From positions 1-31,863 of the forward strand of contig CAYVNA010000010.1 of the NCBI GenBank assembly GCA_964452735.1: a stretch of 31,863 nt of DNA, in the 5' to 3' direction. Below, piece by piece: positions 7,657-14,893 of this stretch. The position numbers and the translations under genes are program-made. Within the stretch, counting starts at the first letter, position 1; every line of letters begins with the position of its first letter. Source of the DNA: UBA2177 sp964452735 (GTDB lineage: Bacteria > Patescibacteriota > Dojkabacteria > SC72). The notes under the pieces were generated by a model, which did no database searches, was not told where the DNA came from, and saw nothing but the letters and a program-made list of their open reading frames with translations.

Positions 7657-8328
7657 ATGGAGAAAGACTATATTAAAATTGAGAATCTTAAAAGAGAGTA
7701 CAGGTTGAATAAAGATGTTTGTGTACAAGCTCTTAGTGGGCTTAATTTGGCTATTGAGGAAGGAGAACTTGTTTCAGTTGTTGGGAGTTCTGGATCTGGT
7801 AAGTCAACATTTCTAAACATTATTGGAGGTTTAGACTGGGATTTTTCTGGAGAAATATTTGTTGCTGGAAAGAATATTCGTGAGTATGATGAAAACTATT
7901 ATCGAAGATTCATAGTGGGAACAATATTCCAGAGATTTTTCCTAATTCCATCATTAACCGTTGAAGAGAATATTCTTCTACCTACTAGATTCAAGAGGAA
8001 TGCAGATAGGAAGAGCATTGAAGAGAGATTAGAGTATATACTTTCTGAGATAGGTATGGAGAAGAGAAGGAGGCACTATCCAAATGAGTTGTCTGGTGGG
8101 GAATCTCAGAGAGTTGCTATTGCAAGAGCTATTATTGATAATCCTAAAATACTGCTTGCAGATGAACCAACAGGGAATCTTGATAGTACAACGGGGAAAT
8201 CTATTCTCAAGTTATTAAAGGAACTTAATCAAAAGGAGGGTATTACAACGATAATAGTTACTCATGATATGAAGATTGCAGATGAGACAAGTAGAAGAAT
8301 AACATTAGTGGATGGAAAGAATGTTTAA
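7657..8328 (+). CDS. ABC transporter ATP-binding protein, LolD/MacB type
   Basis: This 223-residue ATPase powers the permease encoded next to it. It has Walker A GSSGSGKST (43-51), a Q-loop in TIFQRFFLIPSL (about Gln92), signature LSGGESQRVAIARA (145-158), Walker B ILLADEPTGNLD and switch His203 in VTHDM. The IFQ and ADEPTGNLD wording is characteristic of the LolD/MacB/FtsE branch, which drives extrusion or mechanotransmission at the membrane rather than classic import. The 3' end overlaps the permease start by 17 bases, indicating translational coupling. It is divergent from the response regulator, and its promoter looks controlled by it. Confidence 0.93.
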   Translation: MEKDYIKIENLKREYRLNKDVCVQALSGLNLAIEEGELVSVVGSSGSGKSTFLNIIGGLDWDFSGEIFVAGKNIREYDENYYRRFIVGTIFQRFFLIPSLTVEENILLPTRFKRNADRKSIEERLEYILSEIGMEKRRRHYPNELSGGESQRVAIARAIIDNPKILLADEPTGNLDSTTGKSILKLLKELNQKEGITTIIVTHDMKIADETSRRITLVDGKNV

Positions 8329-9601
8329 ATATGCACTTAAGTTAGTTCTAAATAGGAAGTTGCGAACTTTTCTAACAAGTTTAGGCATAATGATTGCTGT
8401 AATGTTGATGACCTTTATACTCTTTGGAATGTCTGATTTGAAAACTGCTGTTGTTGGAGAGTTTAGTAATAGGTTTAAACCTGAAGATCTTTATGTCTCT
8501 GGAAAAAATGTAATGATGTTTGCGGGAATGAATACTGCTCCTTCCAAGGAAGATAGTGAGAAGGAAGAAAAAATACTTGATTCTGATATGCTTGATAGTA
8601 TTACTAACATTAATGGTGTTATTTCTGCAGATCCAATATTTTCTCTTTCTAGTATAGAGATTTATCTAGAGGGTGATAGTACTCCATATCCAAATGGATT
8701 TATTGGGGGTGCTGATTTCCCAGGTTCTCATCATATATATAATGGTTTCTATGGTGAAGATGATGTTTTGGGTGATGGGGAGGTTTTTGTAAGTGATTTT
8801 GTTACTAGCTTTTTTGAATTGGAAAAGGATGAAATTATTGGAAAGAAATTAATCTTCAAGAGTAAGGGTAGTAGTAACTTCCTTTCTCTTGCTTCTAAGA
8901 GCATGATAGATAAGGGATATGAATTCACAATAACTGGTGTTACTAATTCTGGTAATGATCCATTCTTCATCAATACAAATGAGGCATTGAAGATACTTGT
9001 TGATCTTGGTGGATTTCAGAATAAGGAAGAGTATTTAGAGAAAGTTGGGTATAGTCAAATCCTTATTGTTACAGAAACAGAGAAGACGGCGGAGATTGAG
9101 AGTACTTTGAAGGATGATATGGGGTTGTATGTCATTTCAACAGAAACACTTTTAGGTTTTCTTGATACTCTAACCTCTGGATTGACAATAGCATTGATAT
9201 TGTTTGGTTCTATTTCTGCACTAGTAGCTTCTATTGGTATTATAAATACGATGATTATGAGTATATATGAACAAACGAAAGAGATCGGAATTATCAAGGC
9301 AATGGGAGCATCTAATTCTCAAGTCCTATTCATATTTCTTATACAGTCTGCAGTGATTGGTCTAATTGGTGGTCTGATGGGTTTGGGCATTACATTCTTA
9401 ATTATGCAAATATCTGATCCTTTTGTTGTCAAGATTCTTAACGAACAAGGTTTTTCTTCTATTGAAAAATTCTTCAATTTCCAACCTATAAATGCACTAT
9501 ATATAACATTAGGTAGTATTCTTATTGGGGTTTTAGCAGGCCTATATCCAGCAAGGAAAGCCTCAACAATAGATCCTATACAAGCACTGAGATACGACTA
9601 G
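8312..9601 (+). CDS. ABC transporter permease, MacB/FtsX family
   Basis: This is the membrane partner of the preceding ATPase. The 429-residue protein has the MacB-type layout: a first helix at about 17-40 after LVLNRKLRTFLTSLGIMIAV, a large extracytoplasmic domain of about 240 residues, then three helices near 285-310, 342-365 and 398-418. The C-terminal part contains TKEIGIIKAMGASNSQVLFI, the conserved FtsX-family coupling segment, and ends with LYPARKASTIDPIQALRYD, also typical. Such pumps export lipoproteins, peptides or antibiotics, or flip lipids; the substrate cannot be read from the sequence. ATG 8321 is an alternative start three codons in. The genetic link to a two-component system suggests an antimicrobial or envelope-stress response. 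Confidence 0.92.
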   Translation: MERMFKYALKLVLNRKLRTFLTSLGIMIAVMLMTFILFGMSDLKTAVVGEFSNRFKPEDLYVSGKNVMMFAGMNTAPSKEDSEKEEKILDSDMLDSITNINGVISADPIFSLSSIEIYLEGDSTPYPNGFIGGADFPGSHHIYNGFYGEDDVLGDGEVFVSDFVTSFFELEKDEIIGKKLIFKSKGSSNFLSLASKSMIDKGYEFTITGVTNSGNDPFFINTNEALKILVDLGGFQNKEEYLEKVGYSQILIVTETEKTAEIESTLKDDMGLYVISTETLLGFLDTLTSGLTIALILFGSISALVASIGIINTMIMSIYEQTKEIGIIKAMGASNSQVLFIFLIQSAVIGLIGGLMGLGITFLIMQISDPFVVKILNEQGFSSIEKFFNFQPINALYITLGSILIGVLAGLYPARKASTIDPIQALRYD

Positions 9602-9602
9602 T

Positions 9603-9725
9603 TCATTCTTCATTCTCTTCTCTCTCTTCAGTCTCTTTATCATCATTTGAAGGTATGATTGCTGATATTATCAGCAGGATTATCAATATAGATACAAATA
9701 GACAAAAGAGAATTAGTATACTCAT
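9603..9725 (-). CDS. 40-residue single-helix membrane protein with acidic tail
   Basis: This small ORF has one hydrophobic helix covering residues 2-24 and then a strongly acidic, Asp/Glu-rich tail of 16 residues ending in TGA. Hydrophobic-then-acidic organisation, a clean ATG and a TAATAT box (9732-9737) separated by 6 nt, the spacing seen for many genes here, make it more than a chance ORF. It ends one base after the permease stop, on the opposite strand. Function unknown; it could be a small regulator or stabiliser of a membrane complex such as the neighbouring ABC pump. Too short for similarity-based assignment by eye. Confidence 0.5.
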   Translation of the reverse strand: MSILILFCLFVSILIILLIISAIIPSNDDKETEEREENEE

Positions 9726-9744
9726 GGCTATATATTACTAAATC

Positions 9745-9909
9745 CTAGTTGTTTTGCAACCAACTATAGCATTGATCTTGACACTCCATTTCTCTTTGCA
9801 GATTGTTATTTGTTGTTATTATTGTATTGGCTAATGCTACCAATCCAAGTAAGAAACTCACTATGGCAATATATATGCCGATCTCTAAAATATTCCTATC
9901 CATGCTCAT
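9745..9909 (-). CDS. 54-residue single-helix membrane protein
   Basis: This second small ORF lies just upstream of the 40-residue one on the same strand, 19 bases apart. It encodes a short N-terminus, one membrane helix at about residues 9-30 and a polar tail with two Cys (CQDQC) and a terminal SWLQNN. TAATAT (9917-9922) is separated by 7 nt from ATG 9909; ATG 9903 is an alternative start. The two mini-proteins may form a pair. Function unknown. The remaining bases to 10035 hold no further gene that I can support. Confidence 0.45.
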   Translation of the reverse strand: MSMDRNILEIGIYIAIVSFLLGLVALANTIITTNNNLQREMECQDQCYSWLQNN

Positions 9910-10035
9910 TCAAGTAATATTAAGTACTGGCGAAGGAAGTTCCAATCTATCAAATATGAAGGAAGATGTTAAGGGTTTTCTAGATCCTAATTAAGATTCC
10001 CCTCTGTTCTGGTATATAACTTAGTATCTTGTAGT

Positions 10036-10557
10036 TTAATTCCTTAAAGACATTTTCTCAACTAAGGAGAAACAACAACCACAGTAGTTTTGCTTGTAGA
10101 AACCTTTATGTACAGAATTATGACTACTATCTACTGGGATAAATTCAATACCATATTCTTTTGAAAAATCATTTCCTAATTTTGTTATGTATCCATTGTT
10201 CTGATAATGGCTAACTAAGAGAGTGGAAGTAACCCTATCATATTTATTTGCTTCTGCATATTTGAAAAGGTATTCTAGTCTCATATTCCAACAACCTATA
10301 CATCTCTGTTCTACTCTATTAACCATTTCAATGTGTTCTTTAGGTTTATAGTCCGGGACTATCAATTTCATATTATTTCCTATAACTGATTTAACAGCGT
10401 TAAGTCTTTCCAAGTATTCGGATCTAGGATGAATATTTGGGTTATAGAAAAGAATATCTATTTGTGAATTCTCTTCGATAAAATTTTTCTCCTTAAGAAA
10501 ATCTATTGTATTTAGCAAACAGTCTGCACAACATGTATGTATTAATATTTTTTCCAT
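10036..10557 (-). CDS. queH: Epoxyqueuosine reductase QueH
   Basis: QueH reduces epoxyqueuosine to queuosine at the wobble base of certain tRNAs and is the non-cobalamin alternative to QueG. The 173-residue protein has the family motifs: HTCCADC with Cys9-Cys10, YNPNIHPRSEYLER, the CIGCW pair Cys86/Cys89 with the RLE that follows, STLLVSHYQN, and the C-terminal QNYCGCCFS cluster (159-162). These cysteines hold the iron-sulfur cluster and the neighbouring metal site in characterised homologues. No other queuosine biosynthesis gene is in the window, so the precursor may be salvaged or the pathway encoded elsewhere. TATAAT is separated by 5 nt from the ATG, suggesting leaderless expression, and the gene is divergent from the NatA-type ATPase. 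Confidence 0.92.
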   Translation of the reverse strand: MEKILIHTCCADCLLNTIDFLKEKNFIEENSQIDILFYNPNIHPRSEYLERLNAVKSVIGNNMKLIVPDYKPKEHIEMVNRVEQRCIGCWNMRLEYLFKYAEANKYDRVTSTLLVSHYQNNGYITKLGNDFSKEYGIEFIPVDSSHNSVHKGFYKQNYCGCCFSLVEKMSLRN

Positions 10558-10562
10558 TCCCT

Positions 10563-10568
10563 ATTATA
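10563..10568 (-). promoter_or_regulatory. -10 box (TATAAT) of queH
   Basis: Reverse-strand TATAAT separated by 5 nt from ATG 10557. Together with the opposing box at 10598-10603 it lets the 52-bp divergent region serve both genes. Confidence 0.5.
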
Positions 10569-10597
10569 TATCTTTGACTTCAATTATATCTATCTGA

Positions 10598-10603
10598 TAT
10601 ATT
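10598..10603 (+). promoter_or_regulatory. Extended -10 box of the NatAB-type operon
   Basis: TGA-TATATT is an extended -10 element. It is separated by 6 nt from the GTG start at 10610, so the transcript should be leaderless even with a GTG start. Confidence 0.45.
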
Positions 10604-10609
10604 ATCTCT

Positions 10610-11482
10610 GTGGCAAAATATTCTATACATGTAAAAGATTTTTCTAAAAGTTTTGGAAAACTAAAGGCTGTAGATAACCTTTCTTTTGATGTTGATGAAG
10701 GAAATATATTTGCATTCCTCGGTTCAAATGGTTCTGGAAAGACGACTACCATAAGGTGTCTTCTGAAGATATATGAGCCAGATTCTGGTACTCTTTTGAT
10801 AAATGATAGTGAATATAGTGAGAAGTTTAATAACTTAATAGGTTATCTTCCGGAGGAAAGAGGATTGTATCGAGATGTGTCTGTTTTAGATATTCTTGTA
10901 TATACAGCAGTGTTAAGAGGTATTGGTAGACAGGAAGCAATAAGGAGAAGTCTAGAGTATTTGGGAAGGGTTAATTTAATAGATCATANNNNNNNNNNAC
11001 AGAAGGTTCAGCTTGGTTCTGCATTGATTCACAATCCCGAGATTCTTATTCTTGATGAGCCTTTTAAGGGTTTGGATCCTGTTAATAGGCAGTTGTTTGT
11101 TGATATTCTAGTTGAGAGAGCAAAGTCTGGTGCTACAATTCTTTATAGCACGCATGTTATAGATGAGGCTCAGAAGATGGCAGATAGTCTTTTGATCATA
11201 AAGGATGGTGTTAGATTGGAGTACGGTAAGGTGAATGAAGTTCGTAAGAAGTATGGAACAAATAGTTTGCATGTGGAGTTTGCGGGTAAGGCTCCTTTGA
11301 AAGAAACTGCGTTGTATACATCTGTAGTGACAAATAAATCAGCAGAGATAGTACCTAAGGATGATAAGGTTGATACAAATGATGTCCTTAAGGATATAAT
11401 GAAGAATGGTACTAAGGTTATTAGTATGAAGGTTGATTATCCGAGTCTGAATCAAATATTTATAGATTTAATGAAGAATTAG
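10610..11482 (+). CDS. ABC exporter ATP-binding protein, NatA/ABC-2 type (assembly gap inside)
   Basis: This is the ATPase of an ABC-2 exporter of the NatA/CcmA class. Walker A is GSNGSGKTT (38-46). After the gap come QKVQLGSALIHNPEILILDEPFKGLDPVNRQ (read as two pieces, Walker B ILILDEP and D-loop GLDP) and switch His in YSTHVIDEAQ. The C-terminal 80 residues form the accessory region usual in this class. Ten Ns at 10989-10998 sit just after NLIDH and replace the ABC signature. Homologues have about a dozen or more residues there, so the true gap is probably longer than ten bases. The GTG start agrees with the family N-terminus and with an extended -10 box 6 nt upstream. The permease follows after one base. 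Confidence 0.92.
   Translation: MAKYSIHVKDFSKSFGKLKAVDNLSFDVDEGNIFAFLGSNGSGKTTTIRCLLKIYEPDSGTLLINDSEYSEKFNNLIGYLPEERGLYRDVSVLDILVYTAVLRGIGRQEAIRRSLEYLGRVNLIDHXXXXQKVQLGSALIHNPEILILDEPFKGLDPVNRQLFVDILVERAKSGATILYSTHVIDEAQKMADSLLIIKDGVRLEYGKVNEVRKKYGTNSLHVEFAGKAPLKETALYTSVVTNKSAEIVPKDDKVDTNDVLKDIMKNGTKVISMKVDYPSLNQIFIDLMKN
10989..10998. other. Assembly gap (10 N) in the NatA-type ATPase
   Basis: Ten unresolved bases. The frame happens to stay open across them, but the LSGG-type signature motif expected here is missing, so ten is likely a placeholder length. Confidence 0.95.
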
Positions 11483-11483
11483 T

Positions 11484-12698
11484 ATGAAATTTTTCGAAGT
11501 AGCAAAATTTGAGTATAGGAAGATTGTCAGAAAACCATCATTTTGGGTTTCTACTCTTTTTCTCCCTATCTTTATTGGTATTGTTGGTTTTGTCTCTGGT
11601 TATTCATCTATAGATGCTACAAAGAAGATGGAGAATATGGAGTCATTTAGCAAGATATATGTAGTTGATCAGGCAGGTATAATACCAGAAGAAATGCTTG
11701 TTGATAGGTTGGAGAAGGTTAGTTCTGTAGATGATGTAAAAGGTGATCTTCTTTCTGATAGCGATAAGGCTGCAGTTGTTTTTCCTGAGTCTTTTTTAAA
11801 TGATCTACGATATGAGATATATTTTAATAAGGAGGGAGACATACTAAGAGGAGCTAATCTTCCTTTAATAGTTGATTCCTTTGTTAAAAGTATTGCCATA
11901 AGTACAATACAAAATGATGTCTCTAGGGTTATACTTTCTGGACAAATGCAGACTACAACATACTCTATTGATGCAGAAGGTAATGTTGTTCAAGAAGGCT
12001 TTGAAAAGTTTATACTTCCAATTCTCTCTATAGTTGTATTTTTCATGGCAGTCTTTATCTCTTCCTCATTCCTTCTACAGAGTGTTTCTGCGGAGAAGGA
12101 GAATAGGATGATTGAGACAATGCTTTCTATTGTAGATAAGAAGTCTCTAATGATTGGTAAAATGGTTGGTTTGGTCTGTGTTGTTATAACGCAATTAATT
12201 ATATGGCTACTTTTTGGTTTTCTGACTTACTATGTTATCAGTAACTATTTCGATATGTCATCCCCTATTAATATCCAGGATATAGATTTTAGTTATTTGC
12301 CATTAAATATCTTCTTTATAGTAACAGGTTTCCTTTTCTTTGCGTCAGTAATGACAGGAGTTGGTGCTGTTGGTACGGGTGCTGAGGACAGCAGGAATCT
12401 TTCCTCTATCTTCATAATACTTTCAATATTCCCTATGTATTTGATGCAATCATTAATAACGGATCCTAATAGTGTATTGGCTATGGTATTTAGTTATTTC
12501 CCTTTTACTTCCTTCATGATATTGCTTATGAGAAACTCATTAGGTGTTTTATCAGATTTGGAGTTAGTTATTGGTATAGGTACAACATTGGTATATGTGG
12601 TTTGTTCTATATTCATTGCTTTGAAGCTTTTTGAATTGGGATGTTTGATGTATAACAGAAGGCCGACGTTTAAAGAGATATTTAAATATTTCTTCTAG
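11484..12698 (+). CDS. ABC-2 type permease, NatB-like
   Basis: This membrane subunit is paired with the ATPase one base upstream. The 404-residue protein begins with the FEYRKIVRKPSFWVSTLFLP segment typical of NatB-like permeases, with its first helix at about residues 20-40. A soluble extracytoplasmic domain of about 140 residues follows. The C-terminal half has five to six helices, including a VSAEKENRMIETMLSI turn that precedes helix 3 and is diagnostic of the ABC2_membrane_3 family. NatAB pumps export sodium ions; other members export peptides or drugs, so the substrate is left open. No separate promoter is apparent between the two genes. Confidence 0.9.
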   Translation: MKFFEVAKFEYRKIVRKPSFWVSTLFLPIFIGIVGFVSGYSSIDATKKMENMESFSKIYVVDQAGIIPEEMLVDRLEKVSSVDDVKGDLLSDSDKAAVVFPESFLNDLRYEIYFNKEGDILRGANLPLIVDSFVKSIAISTIQNDVSRVILSGQMQTTTYSIDAEGNVVQEGFEKFILPILSIVVFFMAVFISSSFLLQSVSAEKENRMIETMLSIVDKKSLMIGKMVGLVCVVITQLIIWLLFGFLTYYVISNYFDMSSPINIQDIDFSYLPLNIFFIVTGFLFFASVMTGVGAVGTGAEDSRNLSSIFIILSIFPMYLMQSLITDPNSVLAMVFSYFPFTSFMILLMRNSLGVLSDLELVIGIGTTLVYVVCSIFIALKLFELGCLMYNRRPTFKEIFKYFF

Positions 12699-12723
12699 GA
12701 TATCTTTTCACCAAAGGTTATGG

Positions 12724-12729
12724 TATAAT
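12724..12729 (+). promoter_or_regulatory. Extended -10 (TGG-TATAAT) for the RRM gene, with ~95-nt leader
   Basis: A consensus extended -10 box places transcription start near 12736, about 94 nt before ATG 12830. No strong -35 is visible. The leader contains a 7-codon ORF (12740-12763), an AAGC/GCTT and a GCTA/TAGC pairing, and the palindrome ATTTATATAAAT just before the start codon. It is unusual in this window, where most starts sit right behind the -10. Confidence 0.55.
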
Positions 12730-12829
12730 GTTGGTAGCTATGGAAGCTTTCTTCGTTGAGTAGACTGCTTAGAGTGTAATCTCCCAGTAAATGGTGTAGC
12801 AAATTTAATTTATTTTATTTATATAAATA

Positions 12830-13120
12830 ATGGGTAAAAAATTATTTGTAGGAAACCTTAGCTGGGATGTTAGAGACGAACAGTTAAAAGAAGTTTTCGG
12901 TGCTGTTGGTACTGTTATAGAAGCAGTAGTAATCATAGACAGAATGAAGAACAGATCCAAAGGATTTGGTTTCGTTACTATGTCAACTGAAGAAGAGGCA
13001 CAAGCTGCTATCTCCGAAATTAACGGAAAAGAAGTAGATGGAAGACCTATAAATGTATCTGAAGCTCGAGAAGAGAGAAGAGATTCATTTGGAGGAGATA
13101 GAAGAAGTTACGACAGATAA
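12830..13120 (+). CDS. RRM-domain RNA-binding protein
   Basis: This is a single RNA-recognition-motif protein of 96 residues, similar to the small glycine-rich Rbp proteins of cyanobacteria and other bacteria that bind mRNA and respond to cold. RNP2 is KLFVGNLSW (residues 4-12) and RNP1 is KGFGFVTM (45-52); both carry the aromatic RNA-stacking residues. The last 15 residues are Arg-, Asp- and Gly-rich (DSFGGDRRSYDR), the usual flexible tail. It stands alone with its own promoter, a structured leader and a strong terminator. The long AU-rich leader makes temperature-dependent or self-binding control plausible, but that is inference. Confidence 0.94.
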   Translation: MGKKLFVGNLSWDVRDEQLKEVFGAVGTVIEAVVIIDRMKNRSKGFGFVTMSTEEEAQAAISEINGKEVDGRPINVSEAREERRDSFGGDRRSYDR

Positions 13121-13142
13121 GATTGTAATTCGCTTTTATTAA

Positions 13143-13174
13143 AAAAGGGAGTAGTAATACTCCCTTTTCTTTTT
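13143..13174 (+). terminator. Rho-independent terminator after the RRM gene
   Basis: Stem AAAAGGGAGTA / TACTCCCTTTT closed by a GTAA tetraloop, followed by CTTTTT. It is a textbook hairpin plus T-tract and the clearest terminator in the window. The A-rich 5' side means it may also work for the convergent LiaF-like gene. Confidence 0.9.
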
Positions 13175-13188
13175 CTATGTTCTATAGA

Positions 13189-13866
13189 TTAATCTTTGAT
13201 ATCAACACCTCCAAAGATTGCCGTACCAGTGATTTCTAATACTGGTTCTTTAATATCATTGCCTTTTATTTGAGGATCCCATCCTCCTAATATCCCTGTT
13301 CCATTTGTTTTTACTCTACAGTCCTTAGGAACATATATATCTATTCCACCAAATGCAGCATTTACATTCAACTTTGCACCATCCTTCGAAATTACAGCAT
13401 CTCTTAGATCGAGTGTAAGGCCACCAAAAGCTACATTTATTTCTCCACCTTTAAATGACTTTGATGTAACTTTTCTATCACTTCCCCAGAAAGCAATACT
13501 ATCTTTGAGATAATCATCGGTATATTCAGAAGACTCTACATTAAAATGATCCTCTTCCTTCCTTATCAAAATAGATACGCCTAATGCAATTATCAAAAGA
13601 GGCCATAGTATGGAGAAGAAATTCCAGTTAAATACATTTGTTAAGAAAATGACAGATCCCAATGTCAATAGTATTACTCCTCCAGTTGTATTGTTCTCGA
13701 AAAATAACTTGACACCAATTGCAACTAAAACCAATGGCCAAAGATAACCAATGATCTCCCAAGTATTGATACTAAAGGGAAGGAAAACACCTAATCTCTC
13801 AATTAAAAGTAGGCACCCTATTACTAGTAGTGATAATCCAAAAATTATTTTAACTGTATCTTTCAT
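13189..13866 (-). CDS. LiaF-like membrane protein (four helices plus cell-wall-stress beta domain)
   Basis: This 225-residue protein has two pairs of membrane helices in the first 100 residues, with the repeated LWPLVLVAIGVKLFF and LWPLLIIALGVSILI signature of the DUF5668/LiaF N-terminal region. The C-terminal half is a beta-rich toast-rack-like domain with GGEINVAFGGLTLDLRDA, NVNAAFGGIDIYVPKDCRV and TAIFGGVDIKD, repeating the AFGG motif of LiaF C-terminal domains. LiaF in Firmicutes restrains a cell-wall-stress kinase. Here it is the last gene of a three-gene PspC/toast-rack/LiaF operon, so an envelope-stress role is likely. There is no adjacent LiaRS kinase pair; the nearest two-component system is about 6 kb away. 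Confidence 0.87.
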   Translation of the reverse strand: MKDTVKIIFGLSLLVIGCLLLIERLGVFLPFSINTWEIIGYLWPLVLVAIGVKLFFENNTTGGVILLTLGSVIFLTNVFNWNFFSILWPLLIIALGVSILIRKEEDHFNVESSEYTDDYLKDSIAFWGSDRKVTSKSFKGGEINVAFGGLTLDLRDAVISKDGAKLNVNAAFGGIDIYVPKDCRVKTNGTGILGGWDPQIKGNDIKEPVLEITGTAIFGGVDIKD

Positions 13867-13876
13867 ATTATTTTAT

Positions 13877-14875
13877 TTAAATATTATTTATAACTAAAGA
13901 ACCTACACCTACCTTTGCAACTATCTCTATCTTCTTCTCGGAAGTATCAAAGTTGGAAGATTTGTAGTTTGTTCCTTTTCCTGCAAAAGAAGCAATCTCT
14001 TCATTATTTGAAGAGATCTCCCCTATACCTAAATCGTATGTCAATGTATAACCAACATTCTCAGGTACATCTAAAACTAGACTACCAGCCCCTATATCCA
14101 AAGTCATTTTCGTTGGTATTGCAATATCCATTAAAGAAATTTTTAATTCTCCTGCACCTACCTTAGAATTAAGATTTAAAACATTGAGATTAGAAAGTAT
14201 AACGGTACCTTCACCTGCCCCTAGAACTATATCCAAATTCGTTTCCAGGTTCGTATTCCCAAGAACTATATCAAAGTTGGGACTTCTATTCTCCCAGAAT
14301 CGGAATACCTTCTTAGGAGAGTCTGTTTGGAATGTAACTTTCAAAATACTCTCTTCTTGTTCTGAGGAAATAGAGGGTTCTATATATCCAGGGAAGTATT
14401 GGGATGCAACAGAAATATATTTTTCAGAATCTACATCATCAGTTAGTGAGAACTTTGATGCCCCAATGTTTACTCCCATATCTCTTCTAGAGATATCTTT
14501 ATATGAATCTTTTTCTATCTCAAAAGTCTCTTCCACCATATCGCCATATGTATTAGTACCTAAATCTGAATGATCGAGAATATATTGGTGCATGGAGTTG
14601 GATATGAAGGGAAGATTCTTCGCGGTATATGAGATGTATGAAAATATCCCAACCATTACAAAAAGCACCAAAGCAGAAACGGCTAAAAGAATATCTGTTA
14701 CTATTGATTTGTTGAATATGATTTTAATACCAGCGAATATCAGGAATATCGGCCAGAATCTCAAAATATATGTCCATACTCCCCAACCTATCAACCCTGT
14801 TGTATTTAGGAGGAATATGGAACCTACAAAAATTAGGAATATTGCAGAAACAATATCCTTTCTTTCTTTCTCCAT
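13877..14875 (-). CDS. Toast-rack membrane protein (LiaF/DUF5668-type N-terminus)
   Basis: This 332-residue protein starts with two or three membrane helices (about residues 9-27, 32-50 and 58-82) in the FLIFVGSIFLLNTTGLIGWG / RFWPIFLIFAGIKIIF arrangement of DUF5668-type domains. The remaining 240 residues form a beta-helical toast rack with short repeats such as NLDIVLGAGEGTVILSNLN, KVGAGELKISLMDI and DIGAGSLVLDVPENVGYTL, ending in KVGVGSLVIN. Related proteins accompany PspC and LiaF in Psp/Lia membrane-stress systems and probably assemble at the outer face of the membrane. TATAAT is separated by 5 nt from the ATG; PspC lies 18 bases upstream and the LiaF-like gene 10 bases downstream. Confidence 0.83.
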   Translation of the reverse strand: MEKERKDIVSAIFLIFVGSIFLLNTTGLIGWGVWTYILRFWPIFLIFAGIKIIFNKSIVTDILLAVSALVLFVMVGIFSYISYTAKNLPFISNSMHQYILDHSDLGTNTYGDMVEETFEIEKDSYKDISRRDMGVNIGASKFSLTDDVDSEKYISVASQYFPGYIEPSISSEQEESILKVTFQTDSPKKVFRFWENRSPNFDIVLGNTNLETNLDIVLGAGEGTVILSNLNVLNLNSKVGAGELKISLMDIAIPTKMTLDIGAGSLVLDVPENVGYTLTYDLGIGEISSNNEEIASFAGKGTNYKSSNFDTSEKKIEIVAKVGVGSLVINNI

Positions 14876-14880
14876 AGTAT

Positions 14881-14886
14881 ATTATA
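14881..14886 (-). promoter_or_regulatory. -10 box (TATAAT) before the toast-rack gene
   Basis: Reverse-strand TATAAT lying 5 nt from ATG 14875, inside the 18-bp gap after pspC. The toast-rack and LiaF-like genes can therefore be transcribed without pspC. Confidence 0.45.
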
Positions 14887-14893
14887 TTAAAAA

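Noticed and set aside
9803..9994. 63-codon plus-strand ORF in the 9602-10035 region
   Set aside because: The reverse-strand ORF at 9745-9909 has a better start signal and a defined helix-plus-tail structure; this frame looks like its shadow.
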